A stretch of 26,090 nt of DNA from RPQJ01 sp963714645. Lineage in GTDB: Bacteria > Pseudomonadota > Gammaproteobacteria > Steroidobacterales > Steroidobacteraceae. The notes under the pieces are model-generated. The model was not told the origin of the DNA and made no database searches. It worked only from the letters and a program-made list of their open reading frames with translations. The stretch is from NCBI GenBank assembly GCA_963714645.1, contig CAVQQX010000003.1, positions 1 through 26,090 on the forward strand, read 5' to 3'. Both the position numbers and the translations under genes were made by a program. Positions within the stretch are counted from its first letter, which is position 1, and the number at the start of each line of letters is the position of its first letter. Below, one piece after another: positions 18,823 through 26,090 of this stretch.

Positions 18823-19602
18823 TCAGTGCATGCCCTGGTGGGTGAAGTACACCAGCGCCACGCCGAGCGCGATGAACACGATCTGCTCGACCGCTGCGCG
18901 GACGTCGACCCGCCGGTGCAGCCCGGGAATCAGGTCCGCGACCGCGACGTAGACGAAGCTCGCCGCAGCGAATGCCAGCGCGTAGGGCAGCAGGTCGAGT
19001 GCCGGCCGCAGCGCGTGGTACGCGAGCACGCCGCCGACGACCGAGGTCAGGCTCGAGACGAGGTTCAGTACCATCGCGCGGCGGCGCGAGTACCCGCCGT
19101 GCAGCAGGATCGCGAGGTCGCCCACTTCCTGCGGGATCTCGTGCGCGAACACGGCGAGCGCCGTCACGAGGCCGAGGTGCGGATTGGTCATGAAGGCCGC
19201 CGCCACGAGCACGCCGTCGAGCAGGTTGTGGAAAGTGTCGCCCACGAGGATCAGCTTGGCCGAAGCGGCATCGCGCGCCTCGGGGCTCGGCGAGTGCATC
19301 TCGCACGGGTCGGCATGACAATGCCGCCACAGCACCAGCTTCTCGAGCAGGAAGAAGAGCAGGATCCCGACCAGCAGCGCCAGTCCGACCCGGTGCGTGG
19401 CCGCGGGTCCGGCACCGTCGAGCGCGTGCGGGATCAGGCCGAGGAACGCGGCGCCGAGCAGAGTGCCCGTCGCGAAGCTCACCAGGTGCGGCAGCACCGC
19501 CGCGCGCGGCCGCTCGCCGAGAGTGAGGAAGATGCCTGCGGCGGTTGCGCTCAGGACGCCGCTCAACGCCGTGAACACGACAATCTGCTGCAGGATGCTC
19601 AA
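18823..19602 (-). CDS. ZIP-family metal transporter
   Basis: An inner membrane divalent metal (probably zinc) uptake protein of 259 residues with about eight membrane segments. The ZIP signature is clear: HNLLDG at residues 125-130 in TM4 and HEIPQEVGD at 154-162 in TM5, which form the binuclear metal site. Between TM3 and TM4 is a loop with LWRHCHADPCEMHSPS, a likely metal-sensing or metal-delivery segment. The start is TTG 19602; the frame is open upstream but no ATG or GTG precedes the first membrane helix. It lies 28 bases after pgeF and so is probably cotranscribed with it. It is an extra gene compared with the usual pgeF-clpB order. Confidence 0.88.
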   Translation of the reverse strand: MSILQQIVVFTALSGVLSATAAGIFLTLGERPRAAVLPHLVSFATGTLLGAAFLGLIPHALDGAGPAATHRVGLALLVGILLFFLLEKLVLWRHCHADPCEMHSPSPEARDAASAKLILVGDTFHNLLDGVLVAAAFMTNPHLGLVTALAVFAHEIPQEVGDLAILLHGGYSRRRAMVLNLVSSLTSVVGGVLAYHALRPALDLLPYALAFAAASFVYVAVADLIPGLHRRVDVRAAVEQIVFIALGVALVYFTHQGMH

Positions 19603-19630
19603 GGAACGCCCGTTCGAATCGGTTCTGCGA

Positions 19631-20440
19631 TCACTGTATCACGAGGCTGCGGGCGACCAGGTCATGCTGGCCGGGTGCGGCCAGCCAGGCGATCGTCGCC
19701 ATGCGACCCGTGCGGCCCGCGTCGCGGCGGTGCGAATAGAAGTCGGTGTGCTCGGTGCTCGTGCAGCGGTCGCCGCCGTGCACGCGCTCGACGCCCACTC
19801 GGGCGAGCGTCTGTCGCGCCAGCAGGTAGAGGTCGGCCTGGAAGCGCCCGGCCGCGTTGCGCGCGAACGCGGCCTCGTGCCGGGTTTCCTTGCGCACGAA
19901 CGCCTCGCGCACCTCGTCTCCGACTTCGAACGCCGCCTGCGAGATGGCCGGCCCCAGCCACGCGCACAACTCTGCCGGCGGCACCCCGAGTGCACGTACG
20001 GTGGATTCCAGCACGCCACCGACGAGGCCACGCCAGCCTGCATGCGCCACGCCCACGCGCGTCCCCGCGTGATCGACCAGCACCACGGGCAGGCAGTCGG
20101 CCGTCATCACCACGCACACCCGACCCGGCTCGAACGCGACGGCCGCATCGGCCCGGGGTGGCGTGGCGGGCAGCGTGCCCCGATGCACGACGACGTCGAC
20201 GCCGTGGACCTGCTCGAGCCACAGCGGCTCGGCCGGTAGCGCCGCGGCGTGGCGCAGCGTCGCGCGATTGGCGGCGACCGCGACGGGGTCGTCGCCGACG
20301 TGTCGCGCGAGGTTGAAACTCTGCCACGGCCCGCGGCTCACCCCACCCGCACGCAACGTGCACAAGGCACGGAGAGTCGGGGGTGCGTCCGGCCAGTCGG
20401 GCGCCAGCAGCGACCCTGCGGCGGACGCTGCGGATTTCAC
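19631..20440 (-). CDS. pgeF: Peptidoglycan editing factor PgeF (YfiH/laccase-domain purine nucleosidase family)
   Basis: The product has 269 residues of the YfiH/LACC1 family. Members keep peptidoglycan stem peptides correct, and some have purine nucleoside phosphorylase or adenosine deaminase activity. Metal-site residues are visible in WLEQVHGVDVV (His), MTADCLPVVL (Cys) and GVAHAGWRGLVGG (His). WLGPAISQAAFEVGDEVREAF and the C-terminal DFYSHRRDAGRTGRMA are typical. The start is GTG 20440, which overlaps the rluD stop as GTGA, so it is coupled to rluD. Confidence 0.93.
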   Translation of the reverse strand: MKSAASAAGSLLAPDWPDAPPTLRALCTLRAGGVSRGPWQSFNLARHVGDDPVAVAANRATLRHAAALPAEPLWLEQVHGVDVVVHRGTLPATPPRADAAVAFEPGRVCVVMTADCLPVVLVDHAGTRVGVAHAGWRGLVGGVLESTVRALGVPPAELCAWLGPAISQAAFEVGDEVREAFVRKETRHEAAFARNAAGRFQADLYLLARQTLARVGVERVHGGDRCTSTEHTDFYSHRRDAGRTGRMATIAWLAAPGQHDLVARSLVIQ

Positions 20441-21405
20441 GTCGCTGTGCCGGCAGTCACGTCGGCCGCCAGCTGCGCGAGCAGCCCGGTCATGTCGCGC
20501 GGCAGCGGCGAAGCGACGTCGATCGCGACACCCGTCACCGGGTGCGCGAAGCGCAGCCGCGCCGCGTGCAGTGCCTGCCGCGGGAAGGCACGCAGCGCCG
20601 AACGCAAGGTCTCGCTTGCGCCGCGCGGCAGCGCGAGCCGACCGCCGTAGACGCGGTCGCCGACGATGGGGTGCCCGATGTGCGCCAGGTGCACGCGGAT
20701 CTGGTGCGTGCGGCCCGTTTCGAGTTGCACACGCACATGCGTGTGCCCACGGAAGCGGCGCACGACGCGGTAGTGGGTGACCGCGTCGCGCCCGCCGTCG
20801 CGCACGGCCATCCGCACGCGATCCGTCGGGTGCCGGCCGATCGGTGCGTCGACGGTACCGCCCGCCGTCATCACTCCGCGACAGACGGCTGCGTATTCAC
20901 GGTGCACTTCGCGCTGCTCGAGCATCCGCACGAGCACCGTGTGCGCCGGCAGCGTACGCGCGACGATGAGCAATCCGCTGGTATCCTTGTCGAGGCGATG
21001 CACGATGCCCGCACGCGGCACGGCCGCGAGCTGCGGGTCGCGGGCGAGCAGCGCATTCTGCAGCGTGCTGTCGGGATTTCCGGCGCCGGGGTGAACGACC
21101 AGCCCCGCCGGCTTGTCCAAGACCAGCACATGTGCGTCTTCGTGCACGACTTCGAGCGGAATCGCCTGCGGACGCGCCGTCGCTGCGACGGGCAGCGTCG
21201 CTGCGATCTCGACCACTTCGCCGCCGAACACCTTGTCGCGCGGCCGGCGGGTCTCGCCGTCGACGCGCACGTCGCCGGACTCGATCCACCCCTTGAGCCG
21301 GCTGCGGGAGAAATCCGGCAGCATCGCCGCGAGCGCCTGGTCGAGCCGCTGGCCCGCCTGCGCCTCCGGAACCTGCAGGCGCAGCCGCACCGTGGAAGTC
21401 GTCAT
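20437..21405 (-). CDS. rluD: 23S rRNA pseudouridine synthase RluD
   Basis: RluD makes pseudouridines 1911, 1915 and 1917 in helix 69 of 23S rRNA. The 322-residue protein has an N-terminal S4 RNA-binding domain (QRLDQALAAMLPDFSRSRLK, residues 19-38) and the RsuA/RluA catalytic domain. The motif HRLDKDTSGLL carries catalytic Asp139, the same number as in E. coli. LETGRTHQIRVHLAHIGHPI and VYGGRLALPRG follow. ATG 21405 has no Shine-Dalgarno. A -10-like TAGAAT ends seven bases upstream, so a leaderless message is possible. Divergent from bamD as in most gammaproteobacteria. Confidence 0.95.
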   Translation of the reverse strand: MTTSTVRLRLQVPEAQAGQRLDQALAAMLPDFSRSRLKGWIESGDVRVDGETRRPRDKVFGGEVVEIAATLPVAATARPQAIPLEVVHEDAHVLVLDKPAGLVVHPGAGNPDSTLQNALLARDPQLAAVPRAGIVHRLDKDTSGLLIVARTLPAHTVLVRMLEQREVHREYAAVCRGVMTAGGTVDAPIGRHPTDRVRMAVRDGGRDAVTHYRVVRRFRGHTHVRVQLETGRTHQIRVHLAHIGHPIVGDRVYGGRLALPRGASETLRSALRAFPRQALHAARLRFAHPVTGVAIDVASPLPRDMTGLLAQLAADVTAGTAT

Positions 21406-21463
21406 GGGGCGGATTCTATATACTTCTCCTTCCCCGCCAGCCTTGTCCCAGGATCTTCAGCGA
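21406..21463. promoter_or_regulatory. Divergent promoter region of rluD and bamD
   Basis: This 58-base gap holds an AT-rich core at 21411-21425. On the plus strand TATACT (21419-21424) could be the bamD -10, about 40 bases before its ATG. On the minus strand TAGAAT (21418-21413) could be the rluD -10, seven bases before its ATG. Neither has a good -35. AGGA at 21450-21453 may be the bamD ribosome binding site. Confidence 0.4.
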
Positions 21464-22297
21464 ATGACGCTCGTTTCGTTGCAACGCGCCCTCTGCGCGT
21501 CCGTCCTCGTCGTGACGCTGTCCGCCACCGCGGGATGCGGCATGTTTGGCTGGGGCGAGAAGGGTGAGGAAAAGTTCGCGAAGGACTCACCCGAGCAGAT
21601 CTACGACGAGGCCCGGAAGGACCTCCGCAACGGCAACTATCCGACCGCCATCTCCCGTTATGAGTTGCTCGAAGCGCGCTATCCATTCAGCGAGCAGGCC
21701 AAGCAGGGGCAGCTCGACCTGATGTATGCGTACTACCGCCATCGCGCCGGCGAGTCCGCCGTCGATCAGGCCGACCAGTTCATCCGCGAAAACCCCACGC
21801 ATCCGCGCGTCGACTATGCGCATTACATCCGCGGGCTCGTCTATTTCGAGTCCGGCGCCAATTGGCTCGAGCGACTGTTCCGGGCGGAAATCGACAAGCG
21901 CCCGCCACACGAAGCGCGCAAGTCGTTCCAGGCGTTCCAGACCCTGGTGCAGCAGTTCCCCAAGAGCCCGTATGCGGCCGACGCCCGCCAGCGCATGGTC
22001 TACCTGCGCAACCGCCTGGCCGATTACGAGGTCGAGGTCGCGCGCTTCTACCTGCGCCGCGGGGCGTACGTCGGGGCGGCGAGCCGCGCGCGCAACGTGG
22101 TCGAGAGCTACGACGGCGCCCCCGCCGTCGGCGATGCATTGCGGATCATGACGCAGGCGTACCGCAAGCTCGGGGTCGACGATCTAGCCAAGGTCGCCGA
22201 GAACGTCCGGCGCACCAACACCCTGCCGGACGAGGCAGGCAAACCCCGCGACGAGGCCCGCGACAAGGACGATCCATGGTGGAGATTCTGGAACTGA
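21464..22297 (+). CDS. bamD: Outer membrane assembly lipoprotein BamD
   Basis: BamD is the essential lipoprotein of the Bam complex that folds beta-barrel proteins into the outer membrane. The 277-residue protein has a lipoprotein signal (ALCASVLVVTLSATAG followed by Cys21 or nearby) and then tetratricopeptide repeats: SPEQIYDEARKDLRNGNYPT, AISRYELLEARYPFSEQA, GLVYFESGANWLERLF and FQTLVQQFPKSPYAADAR. ATG 21464 is preceded by AGGA at a spacing of ten. The C terminus is charged and ends DDPWWRFWN. The last codons, including the stop, are tandemly duplicated just after the gene. Confidence 0.95.
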   Translation: MTLVSLQRALCASVLVVTLSATAGCGMFGWGEKGEEKFAKDSPEQIYDEARKDLRNGNYPTAISRYELLEARYPFSEQAKQGQLDLMYAYYRHRAGESAVDQADQFIRENPTHPRVDYAHYIRGLVYFESGANWLERLFRAEIDKRPPHEARKSFQAFQTLVQQFPKSPYAADARQRMVYLRNRLADYEVEVARFYLRRGAYVGAASRARNVVESYDGAPAVGDALRIMTQAYRKLGVDDLAKVAENVRRTNTLPDEAGKPRDEARDKDDPWWRFWN

Positions 22298-22317
22298 GCT
22301 GGAGATTCTGGAACTGA
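22280..22317 (+). repeat. Tandem duplication over the bamD stop codon
   Basis: The 18-base unit TGGAGATTCTGGAACTGA occurs at 22280-22297 and again at 22300-22317, a period of 20. The first copy encodes the last residues and stop of bamD; the second repeats them beyond the stop. Confidence 0.9.
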
Positions 22318-22385
22318 ATCCCGCGCGCGCCTAAGGCACCCCCGCCCGAACGCAGAGCGCGCCATAAGTTCCTGAATTTCTGCAA

Positions 22386-22447
22386 GTTTGCTCCCATCTG
22401 GTGCGCGGCGGGCAAACCCAGTGATTCTGTCGCCAATACCCGACAGA
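22386..22447 (+). other. Hairpin-rich leader before the GH17-GT2 gene
   Basis: The 212-base gap between bamD and the glucan synthase holds two strong inverted repeats on the coding strand. GTTTGC (22386-22391) pairs with GCAAAC (22412-22417), with two further C-G pairs beyond a one-base bulge. TCTGTCG (22426-22432) pairs perfectly with CGACAGA (22441-22447) around the 8-base loop CCAATACC. Together with the terminator-like hairpin that follows, they could form an attenuator or sensor RNA. GGGCAAACC at 22410-22418 matches a c-di-GMP-I block, but the rest of that aptamer is absent. Confidence 0.4.
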
Positions 22448-22449
22448 GC

Positions 22450-22468
22450 CTCCCGTTCGGGGTTTTTT
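22450..22468 (+). terminator. Terminator-like hairpin and T6 tract
   Basis: CCC (22452-22454) pairs with GGG (22459-22461) over a GTTC loop, with a flanking T-G pair, and is followed by TTTTTT at 22463-22468. An alternative longer-loop stem CCCGA/TCGGG also fits. The stem is short. It may end bamD transcription. Since it lies only 41 bases before the next start codon, it could also attenuate the glucan synthase gene. Confidence 0.45.
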
Positions 22469-22509
22469 CAGCGCGCCTAGAATCGCGACCACTACTTCGC
22501 GGGTGGTCG

Positions 22510-25272
22510 ATGAAACAGCTTCCGGGTCTCGTGATCGTTGCCCTCTTCGCCCTCCTCACGGTCGGCGCCTGGGGGTGGGCGAACCGTCCCACGACGGAAC
22601 CCGCCTGGCCGCGGACGATCCAGGGCTTCGCGTTCCAGCCCTACCAGAAGAACCAGGACGCGATCGCGGGCGACGAGCCGACGGTCGCCCAGATCGAGGC
22701 CGACCTGCGCGTGCTCTCGGGCAAGGCGTACGCCGTCCGGACGTACAGCACCCTGGGAACGCTCGGCCGCGTGCCGGAGCTCGCCCGCCGGCACGGCATG
22801 AAGGTGATGCTCGGCGCATGGCTCGACACCGACCTCGAGCGCAATAGCCGCGAAATCGAGGCGGCGATACGGCTCGCGAACCGCAGCCGCAACGTGTCGA
22901 GAATCATCGTGGGCAACGAAGCGGTGCTGCGCGGCGACGTCACGCTGGGAAACCTCGCCGCGTCCCTCGACCGGGTCCGCGCAGCCACGCGGCAACCGGT
23001 CAGCACCGCCGAGCCCTGGCACGTCTGGATCCGCTATCCGGAACTCGCGAGCCACGTCGATTTCATCGCAGTGCACATGCTGCCGTACTGGGAAGGCGTG
23101 GAGGCCGAATCGGCGGTGGGATACGTCGCCGACAAGCTCGGCGAGCTCCGCGCGACGTTTCCGGACAAGGCGATCGTGATCGGCGAAGTGGGCTGGCCGA
23201 GCGAGGGACGCACGCGCGCCTCGGCCGTCGCCTCGATCGCGAACGAAGCGCTGTTCCTGCGCCGTTTCCTCGACTACGCCGAACGCCACGACTACGAGTA
23301 TTTCGTGATGGAGGCGTTCGACCAGCCGTGGAAGACCGCATCCGAGGGCAAGGCCGGCGCGTACTGGGGTGTCTACGACGCCGACCGCCAGCAGAAATTC
23401 GCGTTCCGCGCGCCGATCGTCAAGGTGCCGCAGTGGCAAGTACTGGCCGCGGCGTCCGTGCTCGCGGCGGCGTTCATGCTGTGGCTGCTGTATTTCCACA
23501 GCCACACGCTGCGCAACCGCGGGCGCAGCTTCCTCGCGGTCGTGGTGTACGCCACGGCGACCATGCTGGTCTGGACCCTGTACGATTTCTCGCAGCAGTA
23601 CCTGACCGTGGGCAGTGTGCTCGTCGGTGCCGTGCTGATCGTCGGCATGCTGGGCGTGATTGCCGTGCTCTTCGCCGAGGCGCACGAATGGGCCGAGGCG
23701 CACTGGGTCACGACGCATTCACGGCTGTTGCGGCCGCGCCGCGTGCCGGACGCCGTCCTGCCGCGGGTCTCGGTCCACGTGCCGGCGTACAACGAGCCGC
23801 CCGGGCTGCTGATCGAGACGCTCGATGCGCTCGCGGCGCTCGACTACCCCGACTTCGAAGTGCTCGTGATCGACAACAATACCGTCGATCCTGCGGCCTG
23901 GCGGCCGGTCGAGGCGCACTGCGCGCGGCTGGGCCCGCGGTTCCGCTTTTTCCACGTCGCGCCGCTCGCCGGCTTCAAGGCCGGCGCGCTCAACTTCGCG
24001 CTGCGGCATACCGACCCTGCCGCGAGCGTGGTGGCGATCATCGACGCAGACTACGTCGTCAGGCGGGACTGGCTGCGCGACCTCGTGCCCGCCTTTGACG
24101 AGCCCAAGGTCGGCGTCGTGCAGGCGCCGCAGGATTACCGCGACGCGCACGAGAGCGCGTTCAAGGCGATGTGTCACGCCGAGTACCGCGGGTTCTTCCA
24201 CATCGGCATGGTGACGCGCAACGAGCGCAACGCGATCATCCAGCACGGCACGATGACGATGGTGCGTCGCGACCTGCTCGAGCGCATCGGCTGGGCCGAA
24301 TGGTGCATCACCGAGGATGCCGAGCTCGGGCTGCGGATCTTCGATGCCGGGTACGAAGCGACCTACGTGCCGCAGAGCTATGGCCGCGGCGTGATGCCGG
24401 ACACTTTCCTCGACTTCAAGAAGCAGCGCTCGCGCTGGGCATTCGGCGCGACGCAGATCCTGCGGGCGCACGCGCGCGCCCTGCTGCGCGGCCGCGATAC
24501 CGGCCTCAAGCCGGGGCAGCGTTACCACTTCATCGCCGGCTGGCTGCCCTGGCTCGCCGACGGCTTCAATCTGCTCGTCAACCTGGCGGCGCTGAGCTGG
24601 TCGCTCGTGATGGTCGCGTTCCCGCGCTACGTGGAACCGCCGCTCATGATCTTCTCGGTGCTGCCGCTGTCGCTCTTCGCGTTCAAACTGGTGAAGCTGC
24701 TGCACCTGTACCGCACGCGCGTGGGCGCCAACCTGCGCCAGACCGTGGCGGCCGCGGTGGCCGGCCTGAGCCTCTCGCACACCATCGGAGCGGCGATGCT
24801 GAGCGGACTGGTCAATCGCGAGCGGCCTTTCTTCCGCACGCCCAAGCGCGCGGCGCGCCATGCCTGGCTGCAGGGTCTCAACGCGGCGCGCGAAGAGGCG
24901 TTCCTGATGGTGGGGCTGTGGTTCGCGGCGCTCGCCGTTGCCCACATCCCGGAGGTCGACGGGGAGCTCACCGGCCTGGTGGGCAGCCCGGACCTCACGG
25001 TCTGGGTGGCCGTGCTGCTGATCCAGTCGATTCCGTACGCGGCGGCCGTGGTGATCTCGATCGTGAGCTGCCTGGAACTTCCGGGCGCCTGGATCGGTGA
25101 AGCCGGCAGCGTGGTGCTCGAGCGGGCGCCCGGCCCCGCATCGACGCCCGCGCCGGCGGCAGCAGCGTCGCCGGTGATGACCGTGCAACAAATTGCGATG
25201 CCCGTCGCGGCGCCCGACGGTCACAATGGCGGAGCCCTGCCGGTCACGGCCAAGCTCGACTCCGCGAAGTGA
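22510..25272 (+). CDS. Membrane GH17-GT2 fusion, probable beta-1,3/1,6-glucan synthase (NdvB-like)
   Basis: The product has 920 residues. A membrane anchor (LVIVALFALLTVGAW) is followed by a periplasmic GH17 domain, about 36-300, with acid/base Glu137 in VGNEAVLR and nucleophile Glu226 in IGEVGWPSEG. Three membrane helices follow (about 315-400). The cytoplasmic GT2 domain then runs from about 418 (VSVHVPAYNEPPG), with D512-A-D514 (IIDADYV), TED at 601-603 and Q639-R-S-R-W643 (QxxRW), so it is processive. More membrane helices and an Ala/Pro-rich tail complete it. Related GH17-GT2 proteins (NdvB of Pseudomonas and Azotobacter, and Bradyrhizobium homologues) make or remodel periplasmic beta-1,3-glucans; the GH17 part acts as a transglycosylase (family knowledge). 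The product here is inferred. No PilZ motif was seen. Confidence 0.87.
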   Translation: MKQLPGLVIVALFALLTVGAWGWANRPTTEPAWPRTIQGFAFQPYQKNQDAIAGDEPTVAQIEADLRVLSGKAYAVRTYSTLGTLGRVPELARRHGMKVMLGAWLDTDLERNSREIEAAIRLANRSRNVSRIIVGNEAVLRGDVTLGNLAASLDRVRAATRQPVSTAEPWHVWIRYPELASHVDFIAVHMLPYWEGVEAESAVGYVADKLGELRATFPDKAIVIGEVGWPSEGRTRASAVASIANEALFLRRFLDYAERHDYEYFVMEAFDQPWKTASEGKAGAYWGVYDADRQQKFAFRAPIVKVPQWQVLAAASVLAAAFMLWLLYFHSHTLRNRGRSFLAVVVYATATMLVWTLYDFSQQYLTVGSVLVGAVLIVGMLGVIAVLFAEAHEWAEAHWVTTHSRLLRPRRVPDAVLPRVSVHVPAYNEPPGLLIETLDALAALDYPDFEVLVIDNNTVDPAAWRPVEAHCARLGPRFRFFHVAPLAGFKAGALNFALRHTDPAASVVAIIDADYVVRRDWLRDLVPAFDEPKVGVVQAPQDYRDAHESAFKAMCHAEYRGFFHIGMVTRNERNAIIQHGTMTMVRRDLLERIGWAEWCITEDAELGLRIFDAGYEATYVPQSYGRGVMPDTFLDFKKQRSRWAFGATQILRAHARALLRGRDTGLKPGQRYHFIAGWLPWLADGFNLLVNLAALSWSLVMVAFPRYVEPPLMIFSVLPLSLFAFKLVKLLHLYRTRVGANLRQTVAAAVAGLSLSHTIGAAMLSGLVNRERPFFRTPKRAARHAWLQGLNAAREEAFLMVGLWFAALAVAHIPEVDGELTGLVGSPDLTVWVAVLLIQSIPYAAAVVISIVSCLELPGAWIGEAGSVVLERAPGPASTPAPAAAASPVMTVQQIAMPVAAPDGHNGGALPVTAKLDSAK

Positions 25273-26090
25273 AGCCATCCTCGAACCGCAAACCGTTCCT
25301 CGCGCAGCGACGACCGACGACCGACGACACGCTCGACCCGCCAGCGCGGCTGCGCGAGATCCCGTACAACTACACCTCGCTCGCCGACCGCGAGATCGTG
25401 ATCCGGTTGCTGGGAGACGAGGCGTGGGCACTGCTCGACGGCCTGCGGTCCGAGCGCCGGACCGGTCGCTCGGCGCGCATGCTGTACGAGGTGCTCGGCG
25501 ACATCTGGGTGGTGCGGCGCAACCCGTACCTCGAGCAGGACCTGCTGGACAATCCCGACCGGCGGCGACTGCTCGTCGACGCCCTGCACCACCGGCTGGG
25601 CGCAATCGAGGAGCGCCGCGAGGCCGCGGACGCGGAGCGCGACGCGCGGGTCGGCAGGCTGCTCGAGCACGCCCGCATCGCGGTGCGCGACTTCGCGGAG
25701 GCGTTCGAGGCCACCGCCGCCCTGCGGCGCAAGGCCCGGCGCGCATTCGAGGCCCACACCCACGCCGACAACGTCTGCTTCGACGCGTTCGCGCGCGTCT
25801 CGCACGCCACGGACGCGACCGACTGGCGGGTCGAGATCCCGTTCGTCGTGCTCGCGCCCGACCGCGAGGACGAGATCCCGGGCCTGGTGCGGGCGTGCAT
25901 CGAGGCGGGGCTCACCGTCATTCCGCGGGGCGGCGGCACGGGTTACACGGGCAGCGGCGTGCCGCTCACGCCCTACGCGGCGATCATCAACACGGAGAAG
26001 CTCGAGCGGCTGGGCGAGGTCGAGTCCTCGACGCTGCCGGGCGTCGCGTCGCCGGTGCCCACGCTCTACTGCGAGGCCGGCGTACTCGTC
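25269..26090 (+). CDS. DUF3683 / FAD-linked oxidase (D-lactate dehydrogenase-like), N-terminal part
   Basis: The reading frame is open from GTG 25269 to the end of the window, 274 residues, and continues beyond. The N-terminal part (REIPYNYTSLADREIVIRLL, then an Arg/Glu-rich helical stretch with LLDNPDRRRLLVDALHHRLG) matches the DUF3683 region of large FAD/FMN oxidoreductases of about 1,280 residues. The VAO-type FAD-binding domain then begins: VEIPFVVLAPDREDEIPGLV and the FAD loop PRGGGTGYTGSG at residues 219-230. Such proteins also carry iron-sulphur domains further on and are annotated as D-lactate or 2-hydroxyacid dehydrogenases. The GTG overlaps the stop of the glucan synthase as GTGA, which suggests translational coupling although the functions look unrelated. 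Confidence 0.85.
   Translation, partial: MKPSSNRKPFLAQRRPTTDDTLDPPARLREIPYNYTSLADREIVIRLLGDEAWALLDGLRSERRTGRSARMLYEVLGDIWVVRRNPYLEQDLLDNPDRRRLLVDALHHRLGAIEERREAADAERDARVGRLLEHARIAVRDFAEAFEATAALRRKARRAFEAHTHADNVCFDAFARVSHATDATDWRVEIPFVVLAPDREDEIPGLVRACIEAGLTVIPRGGGTGYTGSGVPLTPYAAIINTEKLERLGEVESSTLPGVASPVPTLYCEAGVLV

Noticed and set aside
22386..22470. A second c-di-GMP-I riboswitch before the GH17-GT2 gene, suggested by GGGCAAACC
   Set aside because: The GAAA-capped hairpin and GGGACGCAAAGCC block are missing and the spacing does not fit. Kept only as an unclassified structured leader.

Overview
The window looks like a GC-rich gammaproteobacterial chromosome segment, most likely from an uncultured or metagenome-assembled genome. 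The evidence is gene order. It contains pncC-thpR-recA-recX-alaS, the envelope cluster bamD / rluD-pgeF-...-clpB, and fmdB-DUF502-aspS, with bacterial RecA, MutS, RluD and ClpB whose key residues fall at or near their Escherichia coli numbers. No rRNA, tRNA, CRISPR array, IS element or prophage gene was seen.

Layout. (1) Positions 1-1327 (minus) hold an internal fragment of an SF2 helicase of actinobacterial flavour. It has a frameshift near 147 and is joined abruptly at about 1327-1332 to the middle of alaS. Both genes are cut at this point, so a chimeric assembly is the simplest reading. (2) 1328-5951 (minus): pncC, thpR, recA, recX and truncated alaS, tightly packed. (3) 6042-7921 (plus): three small exported proteins (a helical periplasmic protein, a DUF4136 lipoprotein, a DUF3313 protein), then mutS (8046-10655). 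(4) 10659-12047 (minus): a secreted Ig-fold plus TIM-barrel protein, preceded by a clear cyclic-di-GMP-I (GEMM) riboswitch at about 12160-12258. The riboswitch has a candidate promoter and a hairpin that covers the ribosome binding site. (5) 12361-18695 (minus): clpB, fmdB, DUF502, aspS and an alpha/beta hydrolase. (6) 18823-21405 (minus): rluD, pgeF and a ZIP metal transporter, divergent from bamD (21464-22297, plus). (7) 22510-25272 (plus): a membrane GH17-GT2 beta-glucan synthase behind a hairpin-rich leader, overlapping by four bases the start of a DUF3683/FAD-linked oxidase that runs off the end.

How it fits together. Most of the window is housekeeping: DNA repair and recombination (recA, recX, mutS), translation (alaS, aspS, rluD), proteostasis (clpB) and outer membrane assembly (bamD). 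The accessory theme is the cell surface: a c-di-GMP-controlled secreted carbohydrate-active-looking protein and a beta-glucan synthase, each with a structured RNA region ahead of it. The c-di-GMP riboswitch with its likely expression platform is the strongest finding. The leader of the glucan synthase is the best candidate for something not yet described, but it is much less certain.
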